Source: Bacilli bacterium (lineage in GTDB: Bacteria > Bacillota_I > Bacilli_A > RFN20 > CAG-826). From it: 6,484 bases of DNA. Positions within the stretch are counted from its first letter, which is position 1, and every line of letters begins with the position of its first letter. The position numbers and the translations under genes are program-made. The stretch lies in the NCBI GenBank assembly GCA_016296285.1, contig JAEDJP010000073.1, forward strand, positions 1 to 6,484. The letters run 5' to 3'. Positions 1 through 6,448 of the stretch are shown piece by piece. The notes under the pieces are model-generated. The model did not search any database and had not been told where the DNA came from. It was given only the letters and a program-made list of their open reading frames with translations.

Positions 1-447
1 AGGAGCCGCTTGTCTCGCGGCCTGCACTTCTCCGATCGTCGGACCCTCGTTCTTCTTCTCCCCGTCAAGGCCGAACAGCGTTTCCTTCCAAAGGAGGGTG
101 ATTTTGCCGACGAGGGGATTGAAATAGCCCTCGGTCTTCTTTTGAAGGTTGACCGCGAGACTCAGGATATCGAAGAGGTCGTCTTCCACGACCACGGGCT
201 CGTTCGTCTGGTTGATGGAATAAAGATTCTCATAGGTGGATTCGCTATAAGGGTCGCACAGGCGGCCAAGGCGGAAGGTAAAGTCCTGGATTTGGGTTGA
301 GATATCCTCTTCCGTCGTCTCGTAATTCCACGTGAAGAAAGAATGGAACACATCGATGTTGGAACCGGAATAGAAAACCGGGGTTTTGCCGCAAGAAGCG
401 AGCACGGCGACGGGGAAGAGAAGCGAAGATAAAAGGCGGCGTTTCAT
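1..447 (-). CDS. apbE: FAD:protein FMN transferase (ApbE-family lipoprotein), N-terminal part, cut by window edge
   Basis: Translating the minus strand from the ATG at 447 gives 149 uninterrupted residues to the window edge, so the C-terminal half is missing. Residues 1-19 form a lipoprotein signal: MKRR, a hydrophobic stretch, then the lipobox LASC with Cys19 as the lipidated residue. Residues 60-120 match the ApbE family: a D-PYSE-S-YENLYSIN segment (65-79) corresponding to the family's Asp..Ser..Glu-[IL]..[IL]N block, then T-E-G-YFNP-LVG-(K)-I..LW (105-120), the family's T-x-G-x-F-[DN]-P region. The family moves FMN from FAD onto a Thr of target proteins. Lying next to rnfG and rnfD, this copy probably flavinylates them on the outer face of the membrane. 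The Mg-binding C-terminal residues cannot be checked here. The in-frame stop upstream and the signal peptide support the 447 start. There is no Shine-Dalgarno; see the promoter entry. Confidence 0.88.
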   Translation of the reverse strand, partial: MKRRLLSSLLFPVAVLASCGKTPVFYSGSNIDVFHSFFTWNYETTEEDISTQIQDFTFRLGRLCDPYSESTYENLYSINQTNEPVVVEDDLFDILSLAVNLQKKTEGYFNPLVGKITLLWKETLFGLDGEKKNEGPTIGEVQAARQAAP

Positions 448-457
448 AAGCGCGTAA

Positions 458-463
458 ATTATA
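458..463 (-). promoter_or_regulatory. Probable -10 box of apbE, giving a near-leaderless transcript
   Basis: A perfect TATAAT on the minus strand ends 10 nt before the apbE ATG. Initiation about 7 nt downstream of it would leave only about 4 nt of 5' leader. No Shine-Dalgarno lies at a usable distance; the nearest, AAGG, is about 21 nt away and would be upstream of the transcript start. The -35 region (around 481-486, GTGTAT) is weak. The position after the operon's terminator supports an independent promoter, but the call rests on the -10 alone. Confidence 0.5.
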
Positions 464-580
464 GCCAACCTTCATCTCGCATACACGCGAAATCGAAGAA
501 AGGCATAGAAAGGCGCGTAGGCGCGCGTAAGGGGGAAAGACGAGAAATTGCTCGTCCTCTCCCGCAACGCGCAGGAGGGC

Positions 581-604
581 AAAAGAAAACCGCCTTGCGG
601 CGGT
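581..604 (-). terminator. Intrinsic terminator after mini-rnfB
   Basis: Read on the minus strand, ACCGCC, a GCAA tetraloop (GNRA type) and GGCGGT form a perfect 6-bp stem. It is followed at once by TTTTCTTTT, sharing the stem's last T. It begins only 6 nt after the rnfB stop codon. This marks the end of the rnf operon and shows that the short rnfB ends where it is meant to. Confidence 0.9.
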
Positions 605-610
605 ATTCCG

Positions 611-928
611 TTACATGCCGACGTCGATGGTCTTTCCGTCGGGGCCCGGCGTGTTCTTGAGATAGGCGATGATCGGGTCGAAGTTCTTGTCCTTCTTCCC
701 GGCGCGGCAAGCGCTCACCTTCTTGACTTCGCCACTTACAAGAGCTTCCGCAAGATCGTGGCAGCCGGCTTTGCCGCAAGCGCCGCAATTGACATTGGGA
801 AGCAATTTGGCAACCCCGTCGATACGGGGGTCTTCTTCCACGTGGAAGATCACGGAGAACAAGACGAGCAGGACGGCGAAGACGACCGCGAGGCCGCCGA
901 GAAGCAATACAGCGTACAGGATGTCCAT
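611..928 (-). CDS. rnfB: Short RnfB: membrane anchor plus single 4Fe-4S domain, no ferredoxin domain
   Basis: This 105-residue protein has one N-terminal membrane helix (about residues 3-28). A soluble part follows with LLPNVNCGACGKAGC and a fourth cysteine in VSAC. Cys48, Cys51, Cys56 and Cys74 give C-x2-C-x4-C-x17-C, the signature of the Fe-S domain (PF04060 type) next to the membrane in RnfB. Standard RnfB continues with a domain holding two more [4Fe-4S] clusters that take electrons from ferredoxin. Here the chain stops after 31 more residues with no further cysteine. A Shine-Dalgarno (AAAGGA, 935-940, 6-nt spacing) and a terminator just after the stop argue for an intact gene. Its role is probably to pass electrons at the cytoplasmic face to the RnfA/RnfE centre. 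What feeds it is unknown. Confidence 0.85.
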   Translation of the reverse strand: MDILYAVLLLGGLAVVFAVLLVLFSVIFHVEEDPRIDGVAKLLPNVNCGACGKAGCHDLAEALVSGEVKKVSACRAGKKDKNFDPIIAYLKNTPGPDGKTIDVGM

Positions 929-930
929 GG

Positions 931-1179
931 TTATTCCTTTCTATCGGAAGGAGTTTCCTCTTTCGAGACTTCTTCCTCTTTTTTCTTTTGCATTCGCATT
1001 TCCGCGTAATGGTAGAACTGGCAGGATGCTTGATCGCAGTTCTCACAGTTCGGCCCGTAAGTCTTCTCGCATCCCTTCGGGGCCGGCGTTTTCACGTAGG
1101 CCACGAAGGATACGACGAAGATGACGAGGAGAACGACGACAAGGGCGATCGTGAGGATGATGTATCCTGTTTGGTTCAT
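931..1179 (-). CDS. Small membrane protein with RnfB-like cysteine motif, function unknown
   Basis: This 82-residue protein has one strongly hydrophobic helix (about residues 6-29) followed by Lys30 and Lys35, so the C-terminal part should be cytoplasmic. The segment GPNCENCDQASC carries Cys45, Cys48 and Cys53 (C-x2-C-x4-C), with Cys37 seven residues upstream. This resembles the PNVNCGACGKAGC segment of its neighbour RnfB, except that the fourth cysteine is upstream rather than downstream. The tail is a charged KKKEEE-rich stretch. The start overlaps the rnfA stop (TAATG) with no clear Shine-Dalgarno, so translation is probably coupled to rnfA; rnfB follows after 2 nt. A role as an extra Fe-S carrier or structural partner in the Rnf complex is inferred. 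A small Cys-rich membrane protein of the FeoB-associated type has a similar layout and is the alternative. Confidence 0.75.
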   Translation of the reverse strand: MNQTGYIILTIALVVVLLVIFVVSFVAYVKTPAPKGCEKTYGPNCENCDQASCQFYHYAEMRMQKKKEEEVSKEETPSDRKE

Positions 1180-1781
1180 TACTGAACGCCCCAGGCGCCG
1201 AGGTCGATCATGCCGTTCAAGCTAGCGAAGATAAACGCCATGAGGCCCGCGACGATGAGGGCGATCGGGACGCCTTTGAAGGCCTTTGGGACGTTCGCGC
1301 CTTCGAGGCGGACGCGGATGCAGGCATAGACGAAGATAATGAGGAGGAAGCCAAGGGAGGTGCCGATGGCATTAGCCATGGCATAACCGAAGTCATACCC
1401 GACATTGCCGGAGCAAACGCCGAGAACGGCGCAGTTCGTCGTGATGAGGGGGAGGTAGATGCCCAAGGACTTGTAGAGGGACGGGGATTTCTTCTTGATG
1501 AAGAAGCCGACCATCTGGACGAGGGAGGCGATGACAAGGATGAAGACGATCGTCTCCATGTACTTCATGTCCGCGGGGACCAAGATGAAGTTGTAGATCG
1601 GCCAGCAGACGAGGGCCGCCATGATGGTGACGAACGTGACCGCGAGGCCCATGCCGACCGCGGATTTGACCTTGTTGGAAACGCCGACGAAGGAGCAAAT
1701 GCCGAAATAGCGGTTGAGGATGACGTTGTCGATCACCGTGAAACTGATGATCGCAAGGAGGAAGGAAACGATGAAAGGCAT
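1179..1781 (-). CDS. rnfA: Rnf complex membrane subunit RnfA
   Basis: A 200-residue protein of the usual RnfA length with about six membrane helices. Family signatures are clear: DNVILNRYFGICSFVGVS near the N-terminus (standard form N-FVL-R-LGICPFLGVS) and YLPLITTNCAVLGVC. Cys29 and Cys117 are in the positions that, in solved Rnf/Nqr structures, hold an intramembrane [2Fe-2S] cluster together with two cysteines of RnfE. The cluster carries electrons across the membrane. A full consensus Shine-Dalgarno (AAAGGAGG, 1792-1799) lies inside the last codons of rnfE, 10 nt before the ATG and 3 nt after the upstream stop codon ends, fixing this start. The stop codon overlaps the start of the next gene. 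Confidence 0.96.
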   Translation of the reverse strand: MPFIVSFLLAIISFTVIDNVILNRYFGICSFVGVSNKVKSAVGMGLAVTFVTIMAALVCWPIYNFILVPADMKYMETIVFILVIASLVQMVGFFIKKKSPSLYKSLGIYLPLITTNCAVLGVCSGNVGYDFGYAMANAIGTSLGFLLIIFVYACIRVRLEGANVPKAFKGVPIALIVAGLMAFIFASLNGMIDLGAWGVQ

Positions 1782-1784
1782 AGA

Positions 1785-2510
1785 TTATTTGCCTCCTTTC
1801 GCGGCCTGGGCAGCGGCAAGTTTCGCCGCGCGGGCCTTTTCGCGCTCTTTCGCGGCTTTATGGTTGGTAATCGCCGCGATGATGGCGAGGGCGATGCCGA
1901 GGACCAAGAAGCCGCCGGCGGAACCCGCGAAGAGCGGGATGTTGAAGGCGATGTCCGTTCCGCTATAACCGGCAAGGACGGGGATCACGGTCTTCGGGAG
2001 GAAGGTGAAGACCTTGCCGATCGTGATGGTGCCGACGCCGATGACTTCGCGGACGATGGCGATGGCGATGATCGCCCAAGCATAGCCTAGGCCGTTGCCA
2101 AGGGCATCGAGCATCGTGTCGACGGGGCCGTTTTTGCTCGCGAACGCCTCGGCGCGGCCGAGGACGATGCAGTTGACGACGATGAGGCTGATGAAGACGC
2201 CCAAGGTGTTATAGAGAGCGGGGAGGAAGGTCTCGGTGAGAATCTTCACCACCGTGACGAAGGTCGCGATGATGACGATGTAGGCCGGGGTACGCACCTC
2301 GTCGGGGATGACCTTACGGAGCAACGAGACGAGGAGCGTGGAGAAGAAGAGAACGAAGGTGAAGAGGATGCCCATGCCGATGGCGCTCTCAATCGAGGCG
2401 GTGACGGCGAGCGCGGGGCAGGTCCCGAGCACCATGACGAACAAAGGGTTCGCCTTGAGGATCGGATCGAGGAAGATCCGGGCCTTGCTGGATTTGTTTT
2501 CCTTAGCCAT
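1785..2510 (-). CDS. rnfE: Rnf complex membrane subunit RnfE
   Basis: A 241-residue protein with about six membrane helices, homologous in fold to RnfA but of opposite membrane orientation in known complexes. Diagnostic segments are NPLFVMVLGTCPALAVT (Cys31) and VVNCIVLGRAEAFA (Cys114), the two cysteines expected to share the [2Fe-2S] cluster with RnfA. After the last helix, residues from about 215 form a Lys/Ala/Glu-rich tail ending in KGGK, probably a cytoplasmic helix. The AAAGGAG at 2517-2523 overlaps the rnfG stop codon and lies 6 nt before the ATG, supporting this start and close coupling to rnfG. Confidence 0.96.
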   Translation of the reverse strand: MAKENKSSKARIFLDPILKANPLFVMVLGTCPALAVTASIESAIGMGILFTFVLFFSTLLVSLLRKVIPDEVRTPAYIVIIATFVTVVKILTETFLPALYNTLGVFISLIVVNCIVLGRAEAFASKNGPVDTMLDALGNGLGYAWAIIAIAIVREVIGVGTITIGKVFTFLPKTVIPVLAGYSGTDIAFNIPLFAGSAGGFLVLGIALAIIAAITNHKAAKEREKARAAKLAAAQAAKGGK

Positions 2511-2522
2511 GGTTTACTCCTT

Positions 2523-4061
2523 TCATGCGGCGATCGCGGCGAGATAGTCCGCGCGCATGCCGACAAGCAATTCGCGGACCGCCTTCGACGAATAGGTCGA
2601 ACCCGTGCCGAGGGCGGCGTTTTCGTCTTCGATGCTGATCGAGCCGTCCGTGACGCCCGGCAGGTAATTCTCGAGCCAGTTCGGGAAGCCCGCGACGGAC
2701 TCCTTGAGCGTAGCGGCGATTTGGCCTTCCGCGCCCTTGAAGCCGACGTAGAGCTTGGCCGACATGGATTCGTCTTCGCCCTCAACGTCGAAGGTGCAAG
2801 AGACCGAGCCGTGATAGACCTTGACCGTGGAATCATCCTGGAGGGTGATCGTGTAACGGTTATCGATCTTGTAGGAGCCGGTGACGCCGACGAGAGCGGC
2901 CTCGATTGCGGTGAAGCCTTCGTCCAAAGCGAAGGACTTGAAGCTTTCGCCGAACATCGTCTCGAAGGTCTTGCCGACGTTGGCTTTCTGGGCGGCGAGG
3001 GTGACTTTGTAGTAATCATCCCTCATGGCAACCATCATGTTGCGGATCATGTCCGCGGAGATGGTCGCACCGACCTTGATGGCGCCTTTGTCGTCAATGT
3101 CGATCGTTCCGTCGATGACGCCGGGGAGGTAGTTTTCCTCCCATTGCGAGTAGCTGAAGTCGGAACTAATGACTTTATAACCCGCGGGCTGGATGTCGCT
3201 CTTCTTGCCTTCGACGACATCGCCGGCGAAACCGACCATGATGTCGAGGTTAAGCAAGGTGGGATCGTAAGCGGAGACTTGGACGGCGCCGGTCGCTTCA
3301 TAGACACGAGCGATCGAGCCATCGTCGAGGGTGACCGTGTAACGCTTATCCGTCGTCGCGGTGACTTGGTTGTCAAGGACGTCATAGGATTTGGACTTAA
3401 GCGGGGTGAAGTCTTCGTCGAGGGCGTAGCTTGCGGCCGTCGGGAAGATGCCTTTGATCGTGGCGAGAGTCTCGTCGCCGATCGGGCCCGGGGCCGAGCC
3501 GTTCCAGCGAGCGCAGTAATCGGTGCGGGCAACTTGGAGGCCATCAAGCAACCACTTTTGGGACTTGGTGCCGCCCGAGATGAGGCTCGAGTTGTCGTTC
3601 ATCGTGGCGCTGCCGGCGACGATGCCTTCGGCGAGCTTGCCGATGTTCGTATCATAACCGGAATCGCCACCCGCGATGATGTTGATCGCGAGAGGTTTCA
3701 GGTCGTTGACGGTGGATTCGCTCACATCGCCTTGATAAGCGACGGAGAACGTGATGTCGGATTTGACGGCTTTGCCGCTGTTGACGAGGTAAGCAAAGCC
3801 CGTGCGGGTTCCGCCTTCCTTCATCTCGTAAACGCCTTCAATCGTGACTTTGGTGTTACTGCCCATCGCGGAGAAGGACTCGAAGCCTTCGACGGAGACG
3901 AAGGAGGCGTTCGGGTTGAGAGCGGTGATGGTTTCCGGGGCGTCGCCGGAAGGTTTGGGGCCGAATTTCTCGGCGAGCAGGTTCACGCCGCCAAGAAGGC
4001 CGGCGGAAACGATGCAGATGGCGCCCAAGACGATGGGAGCCTTGATGTAAAGCTTATTCAT
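2523..4061 (-). CDS. rnfG: RnfG-like subunit with three tandem FMN-binding-like modules
   Basis: Position between rnfD and rnfE and the single N-terminal membrane anchor (about residues 7-30) identify this as RnfG, normally about 200 residues with one covalent FMN. This one has 512. Three modules each end in a flavinylation-like motif plus a helix: SGGTKS (162-167, then LLDGLQVARTDY), VGATIS (330-335, then IRNMMVAMRDDY) and TGSTYS (486-491, then VRELLVGMRADY). Modules 2 (about 195-352) and 3 (about 362-512) are clear duplicates sharing ALDE-FT, RYT-TL-D-S--VY, ENYLPGV-DG-I-I and V-MR-DY. Module 1 is more diverged. The candidate FMN threonines are Thr165, Thr333 and Thr489, on the extracytoplasmic side. 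The start overlaps the rnfD stop (ATGA) behind a strong AAGGAGGG (4071-4078). Whether all three modules carry FMN cannot be told from sequence. Confidence 0.87.
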   Translation of the reverse strand: MNKLYIKAPIVLGAICIVSAGLLGGVNLLAEKFGPKPSGDAPETITALNPNASFVSVEGFESFSAMGSNTKVTIEGVYEMKEGGTRTGFAYLVNSGKAVKSDITFSVAYQGDVSESTVNDLKPLAINIIAGGDSGYDTNIGKLAEGIVAGSATMNDNSSLISGGTKSQKWLLDGLQVARTDYCARWNGSAPGPIGDETLATIKGIFPTAASYALDEDFTPLKSKSYDVLDNQVTATTDKRYTVTLDDGSIARVYEATGAVQVSAYDPTLLNLDIMVGFAGDVVEGKKSDIQPAGYKVISSDFSYSQWEENYLPGVIDGTIDIDDKGAIKVGATISADMIRNMMVAMRDDYYKVTLAAQKANVGKTFETMFGESFKSFALDEGFTAIEAALVGVTGSYKIDNRYTITLQDDSTVKVYHGSVSCTFDVEGEDESMSAKLYVGFKGAEGQIAATLKESVAGFPNWLENYLPGVTDGSISIEDENAALGTGSTYSSKAVRELLVGMRADYLAAIAA

Positions 4062-5116
4062 GCGATCGCGCCCTCCTTAAAGCAGAGAACAAGGACGACG
4101 GCGAGCAAGCCGACAACGACGATGGCGGGAAGGGCGATGATGTGCCACTTCTTCCAGCGCGCGCTTGCCCAGCCGGGGTAATCGAGGACACAGGCGGCGA
4201 GGTTCGCGAAGAGAATCGAGTAGCCAACGCCTTCGGTGCCCATGAAGAGACGGATGATGACCGCGATGGTCGCACCGAACGCGCCGTAGATGAAGCGCGC
4301 AGGGGAACCCGCGGGACTCGTGACCGGGTCCGTGATCATGTAAACGAGGCCGAAGAGGAAGCCGCCGGCGAGGACCTGGTAAAGCACGAACATGGCCGGG
4401 TTGAGGCCGATGTTCGCCATGACGACGATGCCCGCGGCGAGCATCAACACGAGGAACGTGCCGGCATAAGAGACGACGACGCGCCAATCGATGGTGCGGG
4501 TGACGAGCAAGTAGACGAGGCCGATGAGGATCGCGATGTGGAAGGTTTCACCAAGGGACCCCTGGACATTGCCGAACAAGAGGTCGACGAAATTCGCGTC
4601 GGCGATGTTGGAGAAGGTCGTGCCGTTGGCGATGGCGCTGCCGCCCGCGGTAATGAAGGGCGAGGAGGCAAAGCCAGAGGTGCCGCCCCAACCCGCGCGA
4701 ACGACGAGCATGCCGAGGGCCGCCGGGTTGAAGATGTTGTTGCCAAGGCCGCCGAAGACGAGCTTGCCGAGGACGATGCCGATAACCGCGCCGGCGATGA
4801 CGGCGAAGTAGCCGGTACCCGAGGCGAACCCGAGGTCCGTCGGGAGGCACATCGCGTAGATGAGCGCCGTGATCACGGAAGAAAGAATGTTCTCGATCTT
4901 GAATTCGGAAGCCTTCTTTTTCGTGATGAGGACGAAGAGGAATTCGCAGAGCACGCAGGTGGCGATGCTAAGCGGGTAGATTTGCAGCGACGGGATCGGG
5001 TAGACGACGAAGGACCACACGAAGACCGGCGCGAGGGCGATGATGACGTTGAGGAGCATCCACTTCAGGTTGTCTTTGCGCTGAAGGTGGGGTGACGTTT
5101 CTTTGACAAAATCCAT
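4058..5116 (-). CDS. rnfD: Rnf complex membrane subunit RnfD
   Basis: A 352-residue polytopic protein (roughly nine or ten helices) of the NqrB/RnfD family. Clear family segments are SPHLQRKDNLKWMLLN (8-23), GGLGNNIFNPAALG (122-135), LFGNVQGSLGETF (180-192) and MITDPVTSPAG (260-270). RnfD usually carries a covalent FMN on a Thr in a [ST]-G-A-T-P-L-like motif before the GSLGET segment. That exact motif is absent. The nearest match in the right place is NGTTFS (164-169), with Thr167 a possible FMN site by alignment; this is inferred. Its role is to pass electrons between RnfG and RnfC while contributing to ion transport. The gene starts 6 nt after rnfC with no strong Shine-Dalgarno, so translation may depend on rnfC, and its stop overlaps rnfG. 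Confidence 0.95.
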   Translation of the reverse strand: MDFVKETSPHLQRKDNLKWMLLNVIIALAPVFVWSFVVYPIPSLQIYPLSIATCVLCEFLFVLITKKKASEFKIENILSSVITALIYAMCLPTDLGFASGTGYFAVIAGAVIGIVLGKLVFGGLGNNIFNPAALGMLVVRAGWGGTSGFASSPFITAGGSAIANGTTFSNIADANFVDLLFGNVQGSLGETFHIAILIGLVYLLVTRTIDWRVVVSYAGTFLVLMLAAGIVVMANIGLNPAMFVLYQVLAGGFLFGLVYMITDPVTSPAGSPARFIYGAFGATIAVIIRLFMGTEGVGYSILFANLAACVLDYPGWASARWKKWHIIALPAIVVVGLLAVVLVLCFKEGAIA

Positions 5117-5122
5117 AATCGA

Positions 5123-6424
5123 TCAAAGCTTCGCTAGGAGCTTAGCCCTCCTGATGAAATCGGTGACGCGGATGCCGGAAGTGCAGCTATAGGTGCAGAG
5201 GCCACATTCGCAGCAGCTGAGAGGCTTGAGGGCCTTGATGCGGTCGCGGTCGTTGCTCTTGACGGCTTCCATGATGAGGACCGGCTCCAAATGGGCCGGG
5301 CAGGACAAGACGCAGGACCCGCAACGGATGCAGGGGGCCTCGACTTTGCCGTGTTCCTTCATGATGAGGAACGAGGTGACGGTCTCGGTGATGATGACGT
5401 CATCGTTCGGGACGGCGATGCCCATCATCGGGCCGCCGACGATCATGCGGAGTCCGGACTCCGCGGTGTATCCGCCCACAAGCGGGAGGAGGTCGGTGAC
5501 AGGGGTGCCGAGGCGGACGAGGAAGTCCTTGGGCTCGGCGATGCCGTCGCCGTTCATCGAGACGTAACGCTCGGTGGTCGGGCGGTTGTAACGGGCTGCC
5601 CAATAGAGGCTCGCCGCGGTCGCGACGTTCAGGTTCATGATGCCGTACTGGGGCGGCAAGGTGCCCGGCTTGACCTCGATGCCAAGAGCGGTCTTGATCA
5701 TCGCGATTTCCCATCCTTGCGGATAGAAGTTCTTCATCGGGGCGACGACCATGCCGGAATCAGGATAGAGGCGCGCGATTTCCGCGTTCAGGTGCTCGAT
5801 GATTTCCGGGTGGATGCTCTTGACGCAGATGCGGGCGTCATGGCAATCGTACATCTTCATGAGAAGCGCGATGCCGTGGATCATGTCCTCGGCCTTGTTC
5901 ATCATGAAGAGTTGGTCCGCGGAGAGATAGGGCTCGCATTCGATGCCGTTGATCAAGATATGCTTGATCGGCTCTTTGGTCGCGAGCTTGACGGAGGTCG
6001 GGAAGCCGGAGCCGCCGAGACCGACGAGGGCGAAATCGGCAGCGAGCTTGACGAGCTCGTCCTTGGTGAGGGCCTTCACCTCTTCCGGGGTGCGTTCCTT
6101 CGCCTCGGGATCCAGGGTGTCCTTGAAGTCGTTCTGGATCTTGATGAAGTTCACCTGCTTCCCCGAGTAAAGGCAATGTTTCTCGATGCCGAGAACCGTG
6201 CCGCTCACCGTGGAGAAGATGGGCTGTTCGAAGAACGGCCCGTGCCTCATGCCAACTTTCTGGCAGAAGTTCACGTGGTCGCCTTCTTTGACAAAGACAT
6301 CCGCTTTCGGGGCTCTTGTGTGCTCCACGGCCAAGTAGACGATGCTTGGCGCGGGGCATTCGGCAAGAGGCCGGTGCGAAAGCAGGTAGTTGACTTTGCC
6401 AATGGTTTTGGTTTTAGCAATCAT
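5123..6424 (-). CDS. rnfC: Rnf complex NADH-side subunit RnfC
   Basis: A 433-residue protein matching the compact RnfC of Bacillota-type complexes rather than the long enterobacterial form. The N-terminal barrel domain holds VKEGDHVNFCQKVG and FSTVSGTVLGIE. GLGGSGFPT (135-143) and NGIECEP (159-165) are the Nqo1-like FMN/NADH-binding segments. Two C-terminal [4Fe-4S] motifs follow: Cys365, 368, 371 and 375 (CIRCGSCVLSCP) and Cys404, 407, 410 and 414 (C-x2-C-x2-C-x3-C, ending CT instead of the usual CP). It is the peripheral cytoplasmic subunit where NAD+ is reduced, or NADH oxidised in reverse. As first gene of the operon it has its own promoter and a Shine-Dalgarno (GAAAGAGG, 6433-6440, 8 nt before the ATG), which fixes the start. 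Confidence 0.97.
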   Translation of the reverse strand: MIAKTKTIGKVNYLLSHRPLAECPAPSIVYLAVEHTRAPKADVFVKEGDHVNFCQKVGMRHGPFFEQPIFSTVSGTVLGIEKHCLYSGKQVNFIKIQNDFKDTLDPEAKERTPEEVKALTKDELVKLAADFALVGLGGSGFPTSVKLATKEPIKHILINGIECEPYLSADQLFMMNKAEDMIHGIALLMKMYDCHDARICVKSIHPEIIEHLNAEIARLYPDSGMVVAPMKNFYPQGWEIAMIKTALGIEVKPGTLPPQYGIMNLNVATAASLYWAARYNRPTTERYVSMNGDGIAEPKDFLVRLGTPVTDLLPLVGGYTAESGLRMIVGGPMMGIAVPNDDVIITETVTSFLIMKEHGKVEAPCIRCGSCVLSCPAHLEPVLIMEAVKSNDRDRIKALKPLSCCECGLCTYSCTSGIRVTDFIRRAKLLAKL

Positions 6425-6432
6425 TGGATAAA

Positions 6433-6440
6433 CCTCTTTC
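6433..6440 (-). promoter_or_regulatory. Ribosome binding site of rnfC
   Basis: GAAAGAGG on the minus strand, 8 nt before the rnfC ATG, lies downstream of the predicted transcription start and so sets the first translation start of the operon. Confidence 0.8.
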
Positions 6441-6448
6441 TAGTGCAT

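Larger units (their letters stand above)
448..610. other. Gap between the rnf operon and apbE, no gene seen
   Basis: This 163-nt stretch contains the operon's terminator, the probable apbE -10 box and a second perfect 6-bp inverted repeat at 539-556 (GACGAG, 6-nt loop, CTCGTC). That repeat is followed on the minus strand by only TTT and then a C run, so it is a poor terminator. Short GC-rich direct repeats (TACGCGC-like) lie at 512-529. No reading frame here has a recognisable product. Confidence 0.6.

Noticed and set aside
539..556. Second hairpin read as another terminator
   Set aside because: The stem is only 6 bp with a 6-nt AT-rich loop, and is followed by TTT and a C run instead of a T tract.
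459..1046. Minus-strand frame crossing orf82 and rnfB, considered as a fused or frameshifted longer RnfB
   Set aside because: Its translation is Arg-rich with no helix and no ferredoxin-type cysteine motif. The real rnfB has its own Shine-Dalgarno and a terminator right after its stop, so no missing C-terminal domain is hidden here.
2721..4181. Long plus-strand reading frame (486 codons) opposite rnfG
   Set aside because: Its product is rich in Asp, Gly, Arg and Val with no recognisable domain, and it lies antisense to a clear rnfG. It is a shadow of GC-rich codon use.
4142..5095. Long plus-strand reading frame (317 codons) opposite rnfD
   Set aside because: The product is a low-complexity Glu/Asp/Arg-rich chain, antisense to conserved RnfD segments. 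It is a codon-bias shadow.
611..6424. Na+-translocating NADH:quinone oxidoreductase (Nqr) instead of Rnf
   Set aside because: The first gene has the RnfC double [4Fe-4S] motifs and glycine-rich nucleotide segment, an RnfB-type Fe-S domain is present, and no NqrF-like flavodoxin-reductase subunit is seen.
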